Origin: Chamaelirium japonicum
Taxonomy: Eukaryota > Streptophyta > Magnoliopsida > Liliales > Melanthiaceae
Reading direction: 5' to 3'
DNA length: 64,000 nt
Assembly: GCA_947650365.1 (NCBI GenBank)
Contig: OX393553.1
Coordinates: 71,037,463-71,101,462 of the forward strand
Position numbers and translations under genes: made by a program. Shown here piece by piece: positions 38,240-50,335 of this stretch. The number at the start of each line of letters is the position of its first letter. Position 1 is the stretch's first letter. The notes below the pieces were generated by a model that saw nothing but the letters and a program-made list of their open reading frames with translations, was not told the DNA's origin and did no database searches.

Positions 38240-40865
38240 GTGGTGGACACGGGTGCTTTTTATCACGCTACACCGAGGAGGGATCTCTTTGCGACATACA
38301 AGGCCGGTGATTTTGGCAATGTGAAGATGGGAAATACCAGTTACTCCAAGATCCAAGGTGTTGACGATCTCTGTATCAGAACCAGTGTGGGATGCACGTT
38401 GATATTGAAGGATGTCAGGCATATTTCAGATCTTTGACTGAACCTGATGTCCGGACTTATATTAAATCGACAGGGCTATGTGAGCCAATTTGGAAATGAA
38501 GCCTGAAAGCTTACTAGGGGCTCGTTGGTAGTGGCAAAGGGGAAGGTCTACTGCACCCTATACAAGACGATGAGTCATCTGTGCAAGGATGGACTACTTG
38601 TGGCCAATCATGGATCTTCACCGGATCTGTGGCATCGGCGGCTGGCACATATGAGCGAGAAAGGCTTAGAGCTTCTCGCGAAGAAGAAGAAGGTGACCTT
38701 TTCAGATGATGCATCCCTCGGCTCGTGTGATGATTGTTTGATCAGAAAGCATCATCGAACGGTGTTCCATAAGCGGTTAGAGAAGAAGACAGAGCTACTT
38801 GATTTTGTGCACATCGACGTGTGTGGTCCTCTCGACGTGGAGACGCATAGTGGCAATCGCTATTTTCTCATATTCATAGATAACGCCTCCAGGAAGGTAT
38901 GTATCTTCTTTCTCAAATCTAAAGATCAAGTATATGAATATTTTAAGGCTTTTCATGTGAAGGTGGAAAGAGATATAAGGAAGCTATTGAAGTGTCTTTG
39001 TATAGTAGTGATAATGGAGGTGAGCATACTTCAAAGGCATTTGAAGAGTACTACATAAAGCATTGTATTAGGCATGAGAAGATCATTCCTCGCACTCCAT
39101 AGCAAAATGGAGTGGCAGAACGATTAATCGCACTATTATGGAGAAGGTGCGTTGCATGTTGGCTACGGCAAAACTACCGAAGGTGTTTTGGGGAGAAGCG
39201 GCTAACATGGCTTGTTACCTTATTAACCAGTCTCCCTCAGACCCATTGGAAAGTGACGTGCCAGAGAATGTCTGGACGAAGAAGGAGATGTCCTACACTC
39301 ATTTGAGAGTGATTGGGTATAAGGCACTCATCCATGTGCCCAAGGAGTAGAGGTCAAAGCTAGATGAGAGAGCAAATTCATGCATTTTCATAGGCTATGG
39401 TGATGAGGAGTTTGGCTATAGACTGTTTGATCTTAAGCAAAGGAGGTTCGTTAGAAGTAGAGATATTGTTTTCTACGAGAATCAGATGATTGCAGATCTG
39501 AACAAAGCAGAGAAGCCAAAGAAGCAGACATGGTCTGGTGAACCTGATCTTACTCCTGTGTCTATCTCGCTACCACATCGTGAAGGTAGGGGAGAGGCAC
39601 AAGGAGAAGGGGCAGTTGGAGCCGAACCAACTGGAAATGAAGAGGAGTAAGGTGCTCGGAATGCATAAAAAGAAGCACTACCTCCTCATCCTCCTCAAGA
39701 AGCTACAGTACCTCAAGTCCAAAGGTCTGCAAGGAAACCTCGGGTGTCTACAAGGTACTCCAGTGATGATTACGTCCTTCTTGGCAATGAGGGGGAGCCA
39801 GAAAGACTACAGGAGGCCTTGACTCATAAGGATAAATTCCATTGGATGAAGAATATGCAAGAGAAAATGACTTCCTTGCATAAGAATGAAACTTATGAGT
39901 TGGTGAAAATACCGAGAGGAAGAAAAGTTCTGAAGAACAAATGGGTTTATAAACTCAAGCAGGACAACTCCGGAAAGAATGTGAAGGACAAGGCTTGGCT
40001 CATGGTGAAAGGCTTTGAACAGCGGGAAGGCATAGACTTCAATGAAATATTCTCTCCGGTAGTGAAGATGATATCTATCAGGGTGATGCTGGGACTAGCC
40101 GCCAGATTTGATCTGGAGATCGAATAGCTAGACATGAAGAAAGCTTTCCTTCATAGTGAACTGAACAAGGAGATATACATGGCGCAGCCGGAAGCCTTTG
40201 AAGAGAAAGGCAAGGAACAATGGGTATGCACATTGAAGAAAAGTCTCTACGGACTCAAGCAAGCCCCAAGGCAATGGTACAAGAAGTTTGATTCGTTCAT
40301 GGCGAGTCATGAGTACACGAGGACCGATGTAGACCACTGTGTGTATGTTAAGCACTTCTTAGAAGACAGCTTCATCATTCTACTATTGTATGTCGACGTT
40401 GTGTTGATTGTGGGAAAGGATGTATCCCTAATCATCAAATTAAAGAGGGACTTGTTCAAGTCCTTTGATATGAAAGATTTGGGGCCGGCACAACAAATGC
40501 TTGGAATGGAGATCGAGCAGAACAGGAAGGCTCAAAGGATTTGGTTGTCTCAGGAGGCATACATCGATAAGGTACTGGATAGATTCAGTATGAAGGAAGC
40601 GAAGGCAGTCAACACTCCACTTGCTGGTCATTTCAAGCTGAGCACGAGGATGTCACCGACCATCGAAGAAGGAAGAAAGGAGATGTCAAACATCTCCTAT
40701 TCATTAGTCGTGGGGAGCTTGATATATGCGATGGTCTGCACTATACCAGACATCTCTCATGCAGTTAGCATGGTGAGTAAGTTCTTGACAAATCCAGGGA
40801 AAGAGCATTGGGGAGCCGTCAAGTGGATTTTGAGGTATCTGAAGGGAACATCGAAGGAGAGTTAG
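38240..40865 (+). pseudogene. copia B protease, integrase and reverse transcriptase, broken
   Basis: Protease: VVDTGAFYH (active-site DTG kept). Integrase: the zinc-binding region LWHRRLAHMSEKGLELL...CDDC, core LLDFVHIDVCGPLD, and a shift near 38990 after which SSDNGGEHT and the AKLPKVFWGEAANMACYLIN block are in another frame. RT: NKWVYKLKQDNSG, then SLYGLKQAPRQWYKKFDSFM. At the catalytic site the motif is YVDV instead of YVDD, a lost catalytic Asp (about 40390-40401). Stops include TGA 38435, TAG 39100, TAG 39348 and TAG 40125. Confidence 0.87.
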
Positions 40866-41326
40866 TGCTAGAAGGGTTCACAGACTCAGACATGGTAGGG
40901 GATCTCGATAACAAGAGGTCGACGTCGGGGTACGTTTTCATATTCGTAGGGGGAGAAGTGTCTTGGAAGTCATAGCTTTAGAAGTTTGTAGTTTTGTCAA
41001 CAACTGAAGCCGAGTACATCGCCTTATCAGAAGCAAGGAAGGAGCTAATATGGCTGAAGCTACTTTTTCAGGGTTTGGGCTTGAAGCAGGAGATGTTTTC
41101 TTTGTTTTGCGATAGTGAAAGCATCATTGACTTGAGCAAGAAATCAACTCATCATGGGTGGACCAAACACATCGAAGTGCGGTATCGCTGGATACAGGAA
41201 GCGAACGAGCATAGGGATCTACAGGTTGAAAAGATTCACACAAGCAAGAATCCGTTAGACATGATGACGAAGACAGTCACGAAGGAGAAGCATGAGCATT
41301 GTCGAGAGCTCGTCAGCATAGAATGA
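40860..41326 (+). pseudogene. copia B RNase H region
   Basis: After a shift near 40860 the frame reads EGFTDSDMVGDLDNKRSTSG, then LSTTEAEYIALSEARKELIW and TKHIEVRYRWIQEA, the standard copia RNase H blocks. Two TAG stops at 40973 and 40979 fall where the family has K/Q-L-Q. It ends at about 41326, before the purine tract. Confidence 0.85.
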
Positions 41327-41360
41327 CTGGCGTGGTGGCATTCCTCCCTTTCCAAGGGTC

Positions 41361-41373
41361 TGGAGGGGGTGAT
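41361..41373 (+). promoter_or_regulatory. polypurine tract of copia B
   Basis: GGAGGGGGTGAT lies directly before the TGTTGAGG of the 3' LTR and would prime plus-strand DNA synthesis. Confidence 0.75.
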
Positions 41374-42144
41374 TGTTGAGGTTCCATCCCCATGGTGGAG
41401 GTGGTAGAGCCTGGCCTAGGTTTGGCAAAGACGGAGCAGCGCAACACCGGGCCCAGGGCGTGCCTTCAGGCAGTCGGCGACCTGGGTGCTGGTTGAGAGG
41501 CACCTAGCCGCGAATGGGCGCCAACCTCTTAGGTTGGCGCCCAGGGCGCACAGTCGACGATGCCTTCGGTGCCAGTCCTAGGCAGTCGAGCTGCTCAGGC
41601 TCCAGTTCAACGACGCCCTGGGTGCCAGTCTGGGCGCCCTGGGCAAAACTCACATGGGCTACGGGTTTTCGTTGTTCGGGGTTTGACCCTATAAAAGGGG
41701 TTTTTTCCTTTAGGGTAAATAACAGATGTTGGAGGCATTTGACAGCTGAACATTGAAGGAGATAGAGGTTTCTCTACCATGTTGGAAGAGGAAACCTTCA
41801 GGGATTGATCGATGGGAGTTCGATCGGATCGAAGTTTCATCGGAAAGTGAGTTTTCAAAGCTTTCTAGGGTGTTGGTTGTCGAAACCTAAAGGGGAGAGG
41901 TGGATCTAGATTGGAGGAAGATGACGAGGAGTCGGGTGTACTTCGTTCTTGCTTGCCTTTGATAGTGAAGCTTTTTTGGAGCAATTGCTCGATAGTGGTT
42001 TTTTCCGCAAGGGTTTTCACTTAAGTCCCGTGTCTCTCTCTTGTGTTTGATTTGTTTTGCTATGATTTGTTAGTGTTCTTATTATCTCTGAATCGTATCG
42101 AAGAGCGATTGTCGGCACAAACTCTCGTGGTCAAATTTCCAACA
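41374..42144 (+). repeat. 3' LTR of copia B
   Basis: 771 bp, ends AACA, followed by ACAAG (42145-42149). It contains the same TATAAAAG promoter region (about 41690) as the 5' LTR. Confidence 0.9.
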
Positions 42145-43200
42145 ACAAGTGCTTCAATCGATCGATTCACATTATGACAGAAGTACAAACGAAGTCATCA
42201 TGGTTATTGTGAGTATTTTCGGAAGCTACATAATGATTCCTTCATTTACTTTGTCTTATATATAGATGACATGCGTATTGCAACTTTGAGCATGCTGGAG
42301 ATTAATAAGTTGAGGAATCAATTAGGAAGATAATTTGAGATTAAGCATATTGGAGAAACGAAAAGCATACATGATATGGAAATTGCTCAGGAGAAAGTAA
42401 AGGTCATAGTTTGTTTGTATCAAAAGAAGTATTTGGAGAAAGTACTATATCGTTTTGATATGGATAACAACTCAAAACTTGTTGGTACATTGTTTACCTC
42501 TAATTTCAAACTCAGCGCATCAATACCCCCTAGCGCTAATGAGAAGAGAGTTTGTGACTCATGTTCCATATTCTAGTTTGGTTGGAAATTTAATTTATGC
42601 AATGGTTTGTAGGTCCCATATTTCACAAGCTGTTAGTATGGTGAGCATGTATATGCATGATCCAGGTAAAAGACATATATATGTAACAAAGTGGGTACGG
42701 TACCTTAAGGGTGCCTTGAATGTTGGTTTGAAGTTTAAAACGAACGATCATCTTAATCAACAGTTGGTTGGATACGTGGATTCGAACTATGTAGGTGATT
42801 ATGATAAGCGTCGATCTACTACAGGGTATATGTCTTTACCCTTGCTAGAGGACGGTGAGTTGGAGGTCTCAACAATTGCTATATCTACCACCGAGGCAAA
42901 GTACATGGTGGTGACAGAGGCCATTAAGTAAGTCATTTAACTATAGGAGCTGATTAAGGACTTGGGGATTGTTTAGAAGCATGTTCAAGTTATTTGTGAT
43001 GGTCAGACTTATATTTATCTGGTAAAGAATCAGGTTCATCGTGACCACACGAAGCATATTGATGTTCAATTCCTTTGTTTGGGAGATTTTCGAAAAGAAG
43101 GTTATTCTCTTACAGAAGATTGGGCATGCACATAATCCTGCAGATATCTTGACAAAAGTAGTTGTTGTGGTCAAGTTTCAACATTGTTTGGACTTGATTA
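42145..43200 (+). pseudogene. copia A reverse transcriptase (second part) and RNase H
   Basis: Resumes directly after the copia B target duplication. FVLYIDDMRIATLSMLEINK retains the YIDD catalytic motif (about 42260). It continues with YLEKVLYRFDMDNNSKLVGT, LIYAMVCRSHISQAVSMVSM and RYLKGALNVGLKF, then RNase H YVGDYDKRRSTTGYMSL and STTEAKYMVVTEAIK. Stops and shifts are scattered. It ends shortly before the 3' LTR. Confidence 0.85.
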
Positions 43201-43333
43201 ATGATTTGCATATTTGAGCACTCTCGAGTGCATTGGCCAAGAACTGGTTACTTTGTAGAGGGAGTTTGTTTGAAGCATTTGGAGCATCTCAGTAATATCA
43301 TGCAAATCTTACTAAGAAAGAGATTTGTGGGGG

Positions 43334-43911
43334 TTATTACCTCGATTTGGATACAACCAAGAAACATGAGAAATCCTCTAGTTAACTAGTCGGCTTGTCT
43401 AGGCCGATTGATCGGTCCAGGGTACTCGAAGCATAGCCTACTGGAAGATCAATTAATTGACTATTTATCAGATTGATCAAAATTAATTATGACGGGTGGC
43501 TCAGGTTCGGGCCAATCCGATCAGCCGATGTGGGATCGATCGATCTATATGTTTCAAGATTTTGAAATATTTTGGGTTTGAGACTCTTCCTACTATATAA
43601 ACGAAAGGTCTACGATTATTTGTAATATAAAAAAACCATTGCCTTTGGAGAGTCATCGTGAGGGGTTTACTTGAGGGTTGAAGAACCCCAGTTGTACTCT
43701 CTTTAATTTTGATAGTGGAATTTTTCTGCTACTGTCGGTGAACATAGGCTAAAGGGTGAACCACCAAAAATCTTTGTTTTCATTCTGTTTTTTCTTCTTC
43801 TTTCTTTATCTTCTTTTTCGCTTGATTTTCTTTTTGAATCTTTATGGTATATACGTGCTTGTATCGAGTTCATATTGTTTGCATTGGTTCGTTGGGCTTT
43901 CATGCACAACA
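43334..43911 (+). repeat. 3' LTR of copia A
   Basis: Preceded by a purine-rich GATTTGTGGGGG. It matches the 5' LTR at 19462-20050, including CTTCCTACTATATAAA (about 43590) and the end ACAACA. Its 5' edge is inferred. Confidence 0.8.
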
Positions 43912-44770
43912 AACCTACAATACCTCCAATTGGAAGGTCATGAAAAAAAACGACTAGTCCTTCAATGCTAATCTCCAGGTTGCATTATCGAAGTCTGATT
44001 TGTGCTCCTCCTTCCCTTGGACGTGATAATTTATTTAATCGATAGAAAAGCACATGGATAAAAGAAAAAAAATATAAATAAAAGAATGCTTGATTTAAGG
44101 GATCGAGGCATAGAAAAGGCTATATGGTTAGTCGCAGTTGCCCCTATCACCATTGCCGCTGGCCACCTCCATCGCTAGACGGTGAGACCTTTCTAATAGT
44201 AGGGGACCTCCATTCTATTATAAAACCATAACTTTACTTGAATCATCTTTCTTCTAATTCGTTTAAATGTCAACCTGGTAGTGCACCATACTCCTGTCGG
44301 AGTAGGCTTCCACCCCTCCATGGTGTATCCATAATGATAACATGGAATGCAAGAGTCTTACAAAAAAAATTTCTTGCTGTCAGATCCAACATGCACAAGG
44401 TTCGCAAAGCGAATTAGGTTGCTCATTATATCACAACCATTACTCTGGAGTTGAAGGTAGATTTCTACCCTAACTATATTTTGGGTGATCTATTCGATTA
44501 TCTTTGGGTCTGGGGCGCCATGAATAGATCCCCCTTGGTAGCTGTAATTTTTTTTTCTATTTTTTGAAAATATCATTGGAATCAAGGCCTTTAAGCTTGG
44601 TGCCCATTTTTTTCGCCTAAAATTAACCCACTATGTTCCTTCTCCATTAGCTAACCCCCCTACCTTGACCTTATATCTCCACGCTCTCCGCCCCTAGCCC
44701 CCCTTTGCACCATTTGTAGATCTCCTCCATTTCGTCTCCTTCATCTTTATCCATCTTTCCCGTCAAAACC
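43912..44770. other. non-coding, unassigned
   Basis: AT-rich with a few GC-richer parts. I see no domain, inverted repeat or target duplication. Confidence 0.3.
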
Positions 44771-44773
44771 CTG

Positions 44774-44968
44774 ACTCATCCTGGAGATGTGTCAGTGGCA
44801 ACCGACTGACAATGTATGTTCCAACCGAATATTAATGTTCTTCGGCTGTAGGCGCCAACTATGTATGTGTTAAATTGTTCGGTGATTATCCTTCCACTTT
44901 CACATCACAACCCAGGGTGGGAATTCATCGATAACGTCAAACGGTAGTCACTGGCACATCTCTGGGAT
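44774..44968. mobile_element. ~195-bp inverted-repeat MITE
   Basis: TCATCCTGGAGATGTGTCAG at the left matches the complement of the right end (CATCCCAGAGATGTGCCAGT) in about 30 of 35 positions. The centre is CGAATATTAATGTTCTTCGG. Confidence 0.55.
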
Positions 44969-44969
44969 G

Positions 44970-45640
44970 GATTAGGACGATGGAGGAGGAAGATGAGGAG
45001 GAAGGAAGAAAGCAAGAAGAAAGAGACGAACGAGAAAGGAGGAGCCAGGCAGGGTCAATGACCTACCCGGGGACCAACCGTGTCGACGATCTGCATGGGG
45101 CCCACGACTAGCTTGAAGTTCGACCCATCCACTGTTTGTCCTTTATCATCGCTGATGTGGCGTGCATCGCAGCCGTCTGATGGAGGCATAGGTTGCCGAC
45201 GGGGACGCAACCGTTGAGGTGCTTGCCAATCAGTCTCCATCGGGTGGCTGTGATGCATTCCACGTGCGAAGGGGAGGAGGTGGAGGGGAGCATGAGCTCA
45301 AGCGTGTGAGACTTTCAAACCAGAGAGGGAGGGGGGGGGGGACCGCACGGACAAAGAAGGGCGGGGTGCATGTGCCATGTCTCCGTGTGGGAGCAGGCCA
45401 TGGGGCCGGGGATTGGACGACTGCGCGCCAATTATACGTGCATCCCCAACAGTAAACTAGACCGGCTGTCAGTCACGTGTGGGAGCTGTCAGACACGTGT
45501 GTGAGTAATGGCGTGGCATCGGCAGGGTGGGTGGCCAGCTAGGCGACAAAAGAGCGGGCGCTGCCCTTAGAATTTTCGCCCAGCCCAACCAGGTGGCGCA
45601 CATGGCCTCCCACTAGGATGGCCAACGCCCCCCACCCCCC
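44970..45640. other. GC-rich upstream region of the bHLH-like gene
   Basis: Mixed composition with GGAGGG-rich and CACGTG elements (CACGTGT at 45474 and 45494, G-box-like words recognised by bHLH/bZIP factors). A C-run of about 33 ends at 45660. Small frames overlap on both strands without support. Confidence 0.4.
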
Positions 45641-45675
45641 CCCCCCCCCCCCCCCCCCCCTCCTCACCTTCTTCC

Positions 45676-45682
45676 TATAAAA
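45676..45682 (+). promoter_or_regulatory. TATA box of the bHLH-like gene
   Basis: TATAAAA lies 95 bases before the ATG. A CT microsatellite of about 11 units (45712-45734) follows in the expected 5' UTR. Confidence 0.65.
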
Positions 45683-45770
45683 CCCTCCCCTCCTCATCTC
45701 CTCCTTCTAAGTCTCTCTCTCTCTCTCTCTCTCATCTGAAAGCTTGGCCAAAGCCCTCCACCATCTTGGC

Positions 45771-46034
45771 ATGGAGGGCACATGGCCGAAGGCGGCGGCG
45801 CGGAGGAGGAGGGCGGCGCGCTGCGAGACCCCCGGCACGAGCCCGCGGAGGAGAGGGCGGAGGGCCGTGCGGGGGTCGGTCCAGCGGAAGGTGAGGGAGC
45901 TGAGGAGGCTCGTGCCCGGGGGGAGGAGGTTGCGCGGGGCCGAGCAGCTCTACGTGCGCACCGCCGACTACATCCTGCACCTCAGACTGCAAGTGGACGT
46001 TTTGACATCTCTCACCAAGTTGTACATCCCCTGA
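45771..46034 (+). CDS. atypical basic/HLH protein (PAR1/IBH1/UPB1-like)
   Basis: An 87-residue single-exon protein. The start was chosen at ATG 45771 (context GGCATGG); an upstream in-frame TTG is not credible. Residues 11-40 are strongly basic (RRRR, RRRGRRAVR). Residues 37-85 fit a helix-loop-helix: KVRELRRLVPGG, a loop, then AEQLYVRTADYILHL and LQVDVLTSLTKLY. The V-P-G-G and T-A-D-Y-I patterns match plant non-canonical bHLH proteins (PAR1/2, IBH1-like, UPBEAT1 groups), which lack a proper E-box-reading basic region. They act in the nucleus by binding other bHLH factors, restraining growth or hormone outputs. Which subgroup it belongs to is uncertain. Very GC-rich codons, typical of monocot single-exon genes. 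Intact. Confidence 0.82.
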   Translation: MEGTWPKAAARRRRAARCETPGTSPRRRGRRAVRGSVQRKVRELRRLVPGGRRLRGAEQLYVRTADYILHLRLQVDVLTSLTKLYIP

Positions 46035-46532
46035 GATCGACCCTCCTTCCATGGACTGCACCCCTCATAGGTTATATATTGAACTGCGCATGTTAGTGCT
46101 TGGTTTTGGACCTCTTTTTCTTTGTCTTTAGATCTGGGTTAGCTTAGATTGTTTGATTTTTTTTTTTTCTTTTTGATTTTTTTGTGTGTATTGTCGGCCG
46201 GGTGGTTTTTATTAAATCATATCATTAACAAGCTAGATAGCGAGAGAATTTATGACCTGTCTCTTGATCCGTAGGTAGGTCCTGACACAAGATTAGAATT
46301 CTAGCTCTTTCAGAGTGGTATCTCACTGATGGCTCAGAATCCGGCCCCAGAAGGAGGCCGACCTTCGTTGCCCCCCGAGGATTCTAGGGTTGACGTCAAC
46401 TTTTCTTTCTTCTTTCATTAAGATATCAGGTTAATTATAGGGTTATTTATTTCTTGATCGTATGCTATTTGTGGCAAAAGAAGGGCAGATTAATGCTAGC
46501 TTCTTTCCTAAGCTAGTCATGAGTAGACTGCA

Positions 46533-46535
<3 letters not shown>
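46035..46535. other. 3' UTR and spacer after the bHLH-like gene
   Basis: T-rich stretches at 46158-46185 suit a 3' UTR. At about 46315 TGGTATCTCACTGATGGCTC resembles a primer site followed by an ATG, but no LTR or gag could be confirmed. Confidence 0.4.

Positions 46536-46537
<2 letters not shown>

Positions 46538-46618
<81 letters not shown>
46538..46618. repeat. (GA)n microsatellite
   Basis: About 40 uninterrupted GA units. The frames crossing it are artefacts. Confidence 0.95.
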
Positions 46619-46620
<2 letters not shown>

Positions 46621-46639
46621 TCATTCAACACCACATCAA

Positions 46640-49600
46640 TGCTTATTTGTTGCACACGTACGTCTTCCAAAGACTAACATCAGAGAGCGATCGATGCAAA
46701 GGTTCGCACAGCTATCTAGCCCGGTCATCTGCAACTTGGATCATGAGCCAGAAACCACAAAATGCTTCTCATATAAGAAAGCAAATGTACATAATAGCTT
46801 TCATGTGTTGGAGCATGTGAGAGTTTATTACCTATGAAAAGGAAACCGCACGTGTGCCTGTCTTTTTTTTTCTTTCTTTTTTTTTTTTTTTATGGACCGG
46901 CCAGGCGATCAAAAAAACCTAACTTATTAGGTGCGTGACCGGTTTTGTTCAATCTACGAACATGGTTGCGATCGTTGACTTACTATAACATGCAGGAAAA
47001 GATCAAGACGGGAAATGAAAAAGCGAAAGAAAAGGTTAATTAGGAAGTAGAGGCTTTGCAGATGCTTAGATCGTGCCCTTATGTCCGACAGAAGGAGTAG
47101 CAAATTAAGAAGATGGTTTCTCCTGGCTTCTGGCTGCTGTATATAGACATTGCGGGTCTCATTGAAGCCACTCTTATGGTATGTAAGAATCTAATGCGCG
47201 TGGTTGGTGACTATAAAAACCTCCCATGGATTCTAGGCTGGATTTTATTTCAATTAATGTCCTTAGATCTATTAAGATTTCACTCACCCTGTTATTCATC
47301 AGATAACTTCCAGTTAAGCTGGTATCACGGTTATACCAAAGTTTTTCTCGATTGATAGACTAACTAAGACATTGAGGTTAATATTCTCCACCATGGCATG
47401 CTCTAAAGAATATTCACACATGTTTGGCTATCTTAGCCACTATATTGTCCATCATAAAGGCCTTACCAACCTAATCTCACCAGCATATCCTAGTCAGTGA
47501 AATATCGTAGAGTTGTAAGTTGGTCGAGTCTCAGTTGCAATCGGCCCACTTCAAGCCCAGACTAATCCCTCCGGAAATACGCACGTACCGACCCACTCCG
47601 AAGTTTCCCTGAGCACTAGCTAGCTCCTGGTACCAAACATCAGTTGCTTTATCAACTCCCCTATCCTCTAGTGGGTGAGTTTTCTTTAATAGTTGAGTCT
47701 CTGAAGAGATCCGAAGTCTACTGCAAAGGGAAGGACCATAAACTTGGTCCATATATGGCTGCTTGGTCAGTTAAAACTTGATCGAGTTAGATTCAATATG
47801 GAGATCAGGCTAAGGCATTATCTCATGGATGCAGTGAGCTGAACATGAGTTGATCAGGATGAGATCAAGTAACATGCTCTTGGATATAGGTGTAGAGACA
47901 ATGTAGATTGGGGGTAGTATCCGTAAGACTAGGCCGAATTAGTAAGATTGTGAAGTCTTATAACCTCTCTTAAATTATGCAATTTTTAATTGGATTTCGG
48001 TCTTGTTGTTGGAATTGATGAGATCTACAGCTCGTAAAAACCTATATTTTAACTATGTATGGTTGATAGCTTAGGATTGCATCTTGGCATGTACCTTAGT
48101 ACGTGTTCTAATTACAGAACAGAGAGTTATGGCTACATGGTAATCCATTTGAGTGGGAGGGCCAATATACTGGTACCATGTAACCTAAATCGTTAACAGC
48201 TATGATTAAAGTTGGCCTCCCTATTAGGATAAGTTATTGAGATAACAAAGCATGAATGTCTCCACCATGATCATCCTTAGGCACAATGTTTGTGGTTGAA
48301 CAGAACTAACACAATGCACAGATCGGTGACCAGACATCGGTGTACTAAGCCATGTTTCTGCTTAGGATCAAACGGTCCTAAACCCTGAGGAACCACAACT
48401 GGTGGGCTAATTAGTTATATGATGCTTTGGTGCACTAATGTATGAGGGTCCAATTACGTGACCTGAAATCATGGTGTGCTGGGTTACCTGGTAGGCACCG
48501 CATTAGCATGCCACGCCTGTAGGCCATTCACATCCCTAACGGGAGGTGCGTTCCTTGGTCTGACTTACGTCGTATTAAACCCAGACCTGGTGGCCATCAG
48601 TTGAACTGTTAATTTGATCAGATTACTCGGCAGGGTAATCAGAGTTATGATATAGATAGTCATTCTGGAAGGAATCGAGTCGTATAACCACTTGAAGCTA
48701 TTCTCCACCACTCGAATCAGATCCTGGCACCAAGTAGAGGGACATCGAGTTTACCACTACTAAGCGGAGAGTAGGGGTATGCGAGAGAACATAGTAAGTT
48801 CGAGGGAATTGGAGTGCAGACTGCGTCGCACTCTGGATGCTACGCAGATTAACTCAGACTCAGAGGCTGATGGTACACTCGGGTAGTTAGTCGATCGAGT
48901 CCAAGTTGAAAGCTATGAACCCTGGTCATTGAAGGTTTCATGGCCACCATATCCACAATATGTACAGTCCTTGAACCAACTCCTCGTTTCACATCTAGGA
49001 TGCAGCTAGAGGAGTTATACGTCCAACCCTACTAACCCTACGCTCTGTGTGTGCATCGCACTAGAACATGGTACATGTATAGGGGGGTGTGTGTGTGTAC
49101 TAGGGGTAGCCCCGGATAGGTCAAAGACACACGTAGTGTGTGGCCTTCGCTACATGGGTGGGATGCACTGGGACATATCACCAGATGACTGGTTGACTTT
49201 AATAGAGGCACCCTATGTGTTTGCTAAGGGCACCTCGGTGAATAATGAAGTCACTAGTGGGACCCATGTCTGTACGCCATAGTGTGCTAGGTTTTACCCT
49301 TGCACTAGAGATGGCTTATAAGTATATGAACCCCATGCATAGGGGGTGACCAACTAGTAGCATAGGGGGTATTTTGGGAAACAAAAATACCCCGCATGCC
49401 CTAGGGTGGCTGCCCCTAGGGTTTTGTATGCCCATATGGCCGCACCTCCTTCTTCTCCTTGCGTATGGTATCTACAAGACAGGGGGAATAGGTTACCATA
49501 ATAGAGGGTGGCCTTGCATCTAAAAGGGGGTAGGGGGTGCCCACCTTATACACACACAAGGAGAGGGGGACCGACCACAATAAGCATAAGCAAGATCCAT

Positions 49601-50290
49601 GTGGCTATCCCTTATAAAGGGACAAAGGGAGAGAGGAGGCCGACCCTGATAAAAACCCTAGTTGTCGTCTCCTCTTTCTCTCCTTTCGCATGTGCGCATG
49701 GGTTTGGACTTGGCTGAGACTTCCTCACATGGTAATCCGTAGACGGAGAAGGATCATTGCATAGAGGCACTCATAGGTCTATCGACGAGATGCCTTGCAT
49801 TATGCGAGATCAGATGAACTAGAAGGCGCTTTTCTCAATCTCTTGTTGTCCAAAATTTACAAAGAATATCTACAATGTTTCTATTGCCGGGAGATACAGG
49901 AGTCCAAACGATCTATGGTTAGATGTAAAAGTTGCGTCTTAAAGTCCTCTATCTCCAATCAAAATTTCAGTCCAATTGAAGTTCGGAATTAAAAGTTATG
50001 GTCGTTGCACCGAAGCCTCTACAAGCAGATCCGAGTCCGTCTTTATCGACAAAGATAAAATTTTATCGCGGTGAAAGAATTCGCATGGAGATATGAGTTC
50101 TAACATATAGATCTAGTATAGATATAGAACATGCATGTATACTAGATTGTTCTTTTTGCTAGATCGACGTTAGGGGGTCGTGTAGATTGTTTTGATGAAA
50201 ATTTTGATATGCAACGTACGCACACCATCATCGGTCTTCAGACTTATTATTTGCTTCCGCTGCTGGTCTATACCATAAGATTATTTCTAA
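46640..50290. other. 3.6 kb non-coding, LTR-like
   Basis: No frame above about 80 codons and no protein motif. The texture (long unbroken non-coding DNA, a TATAAAG-type site at 49612, ending ATTATTTCTAACA at 50290) suggests a long LTR or LARD-type element. I could not find a second LTR copy or a matching TGTTA start in the window. Confidence 0.35.
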
Positions 50291-50335
50291 CACTTGTGGA
50301 TGTAGGTATCATTTGCCAAGTGTAACTAAAAAAAA

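Larger units (their letters stand above)
36469..42144 (+). mobile_element. complete Ty1/copia element 'copia B', 5.68 kb, degenerate
   Basis: Two LTRs in direct orientation (36469-37256 and 41374-42144) start TGTTGAGG and end CA. A Met-tRNA primer site and a purine tract lie at the usual places, with a 5-bp duplication ACAAG outside. The internal order gag, protease, integrase, RT, RNase H is the copia order and resembles the Tnt1/Tork group. About ten stops and at least two shifts inactivate it. It sits inside the RT of copia A. Confidence 0.93.

Noticed and set aside
46315-46340. TGGTATCTCACTGATGG as a primer site and gag start
   Set aside because: Only the first seven bases match the Met-tRNA site, and no LTR pair or gag motif is present nearby.
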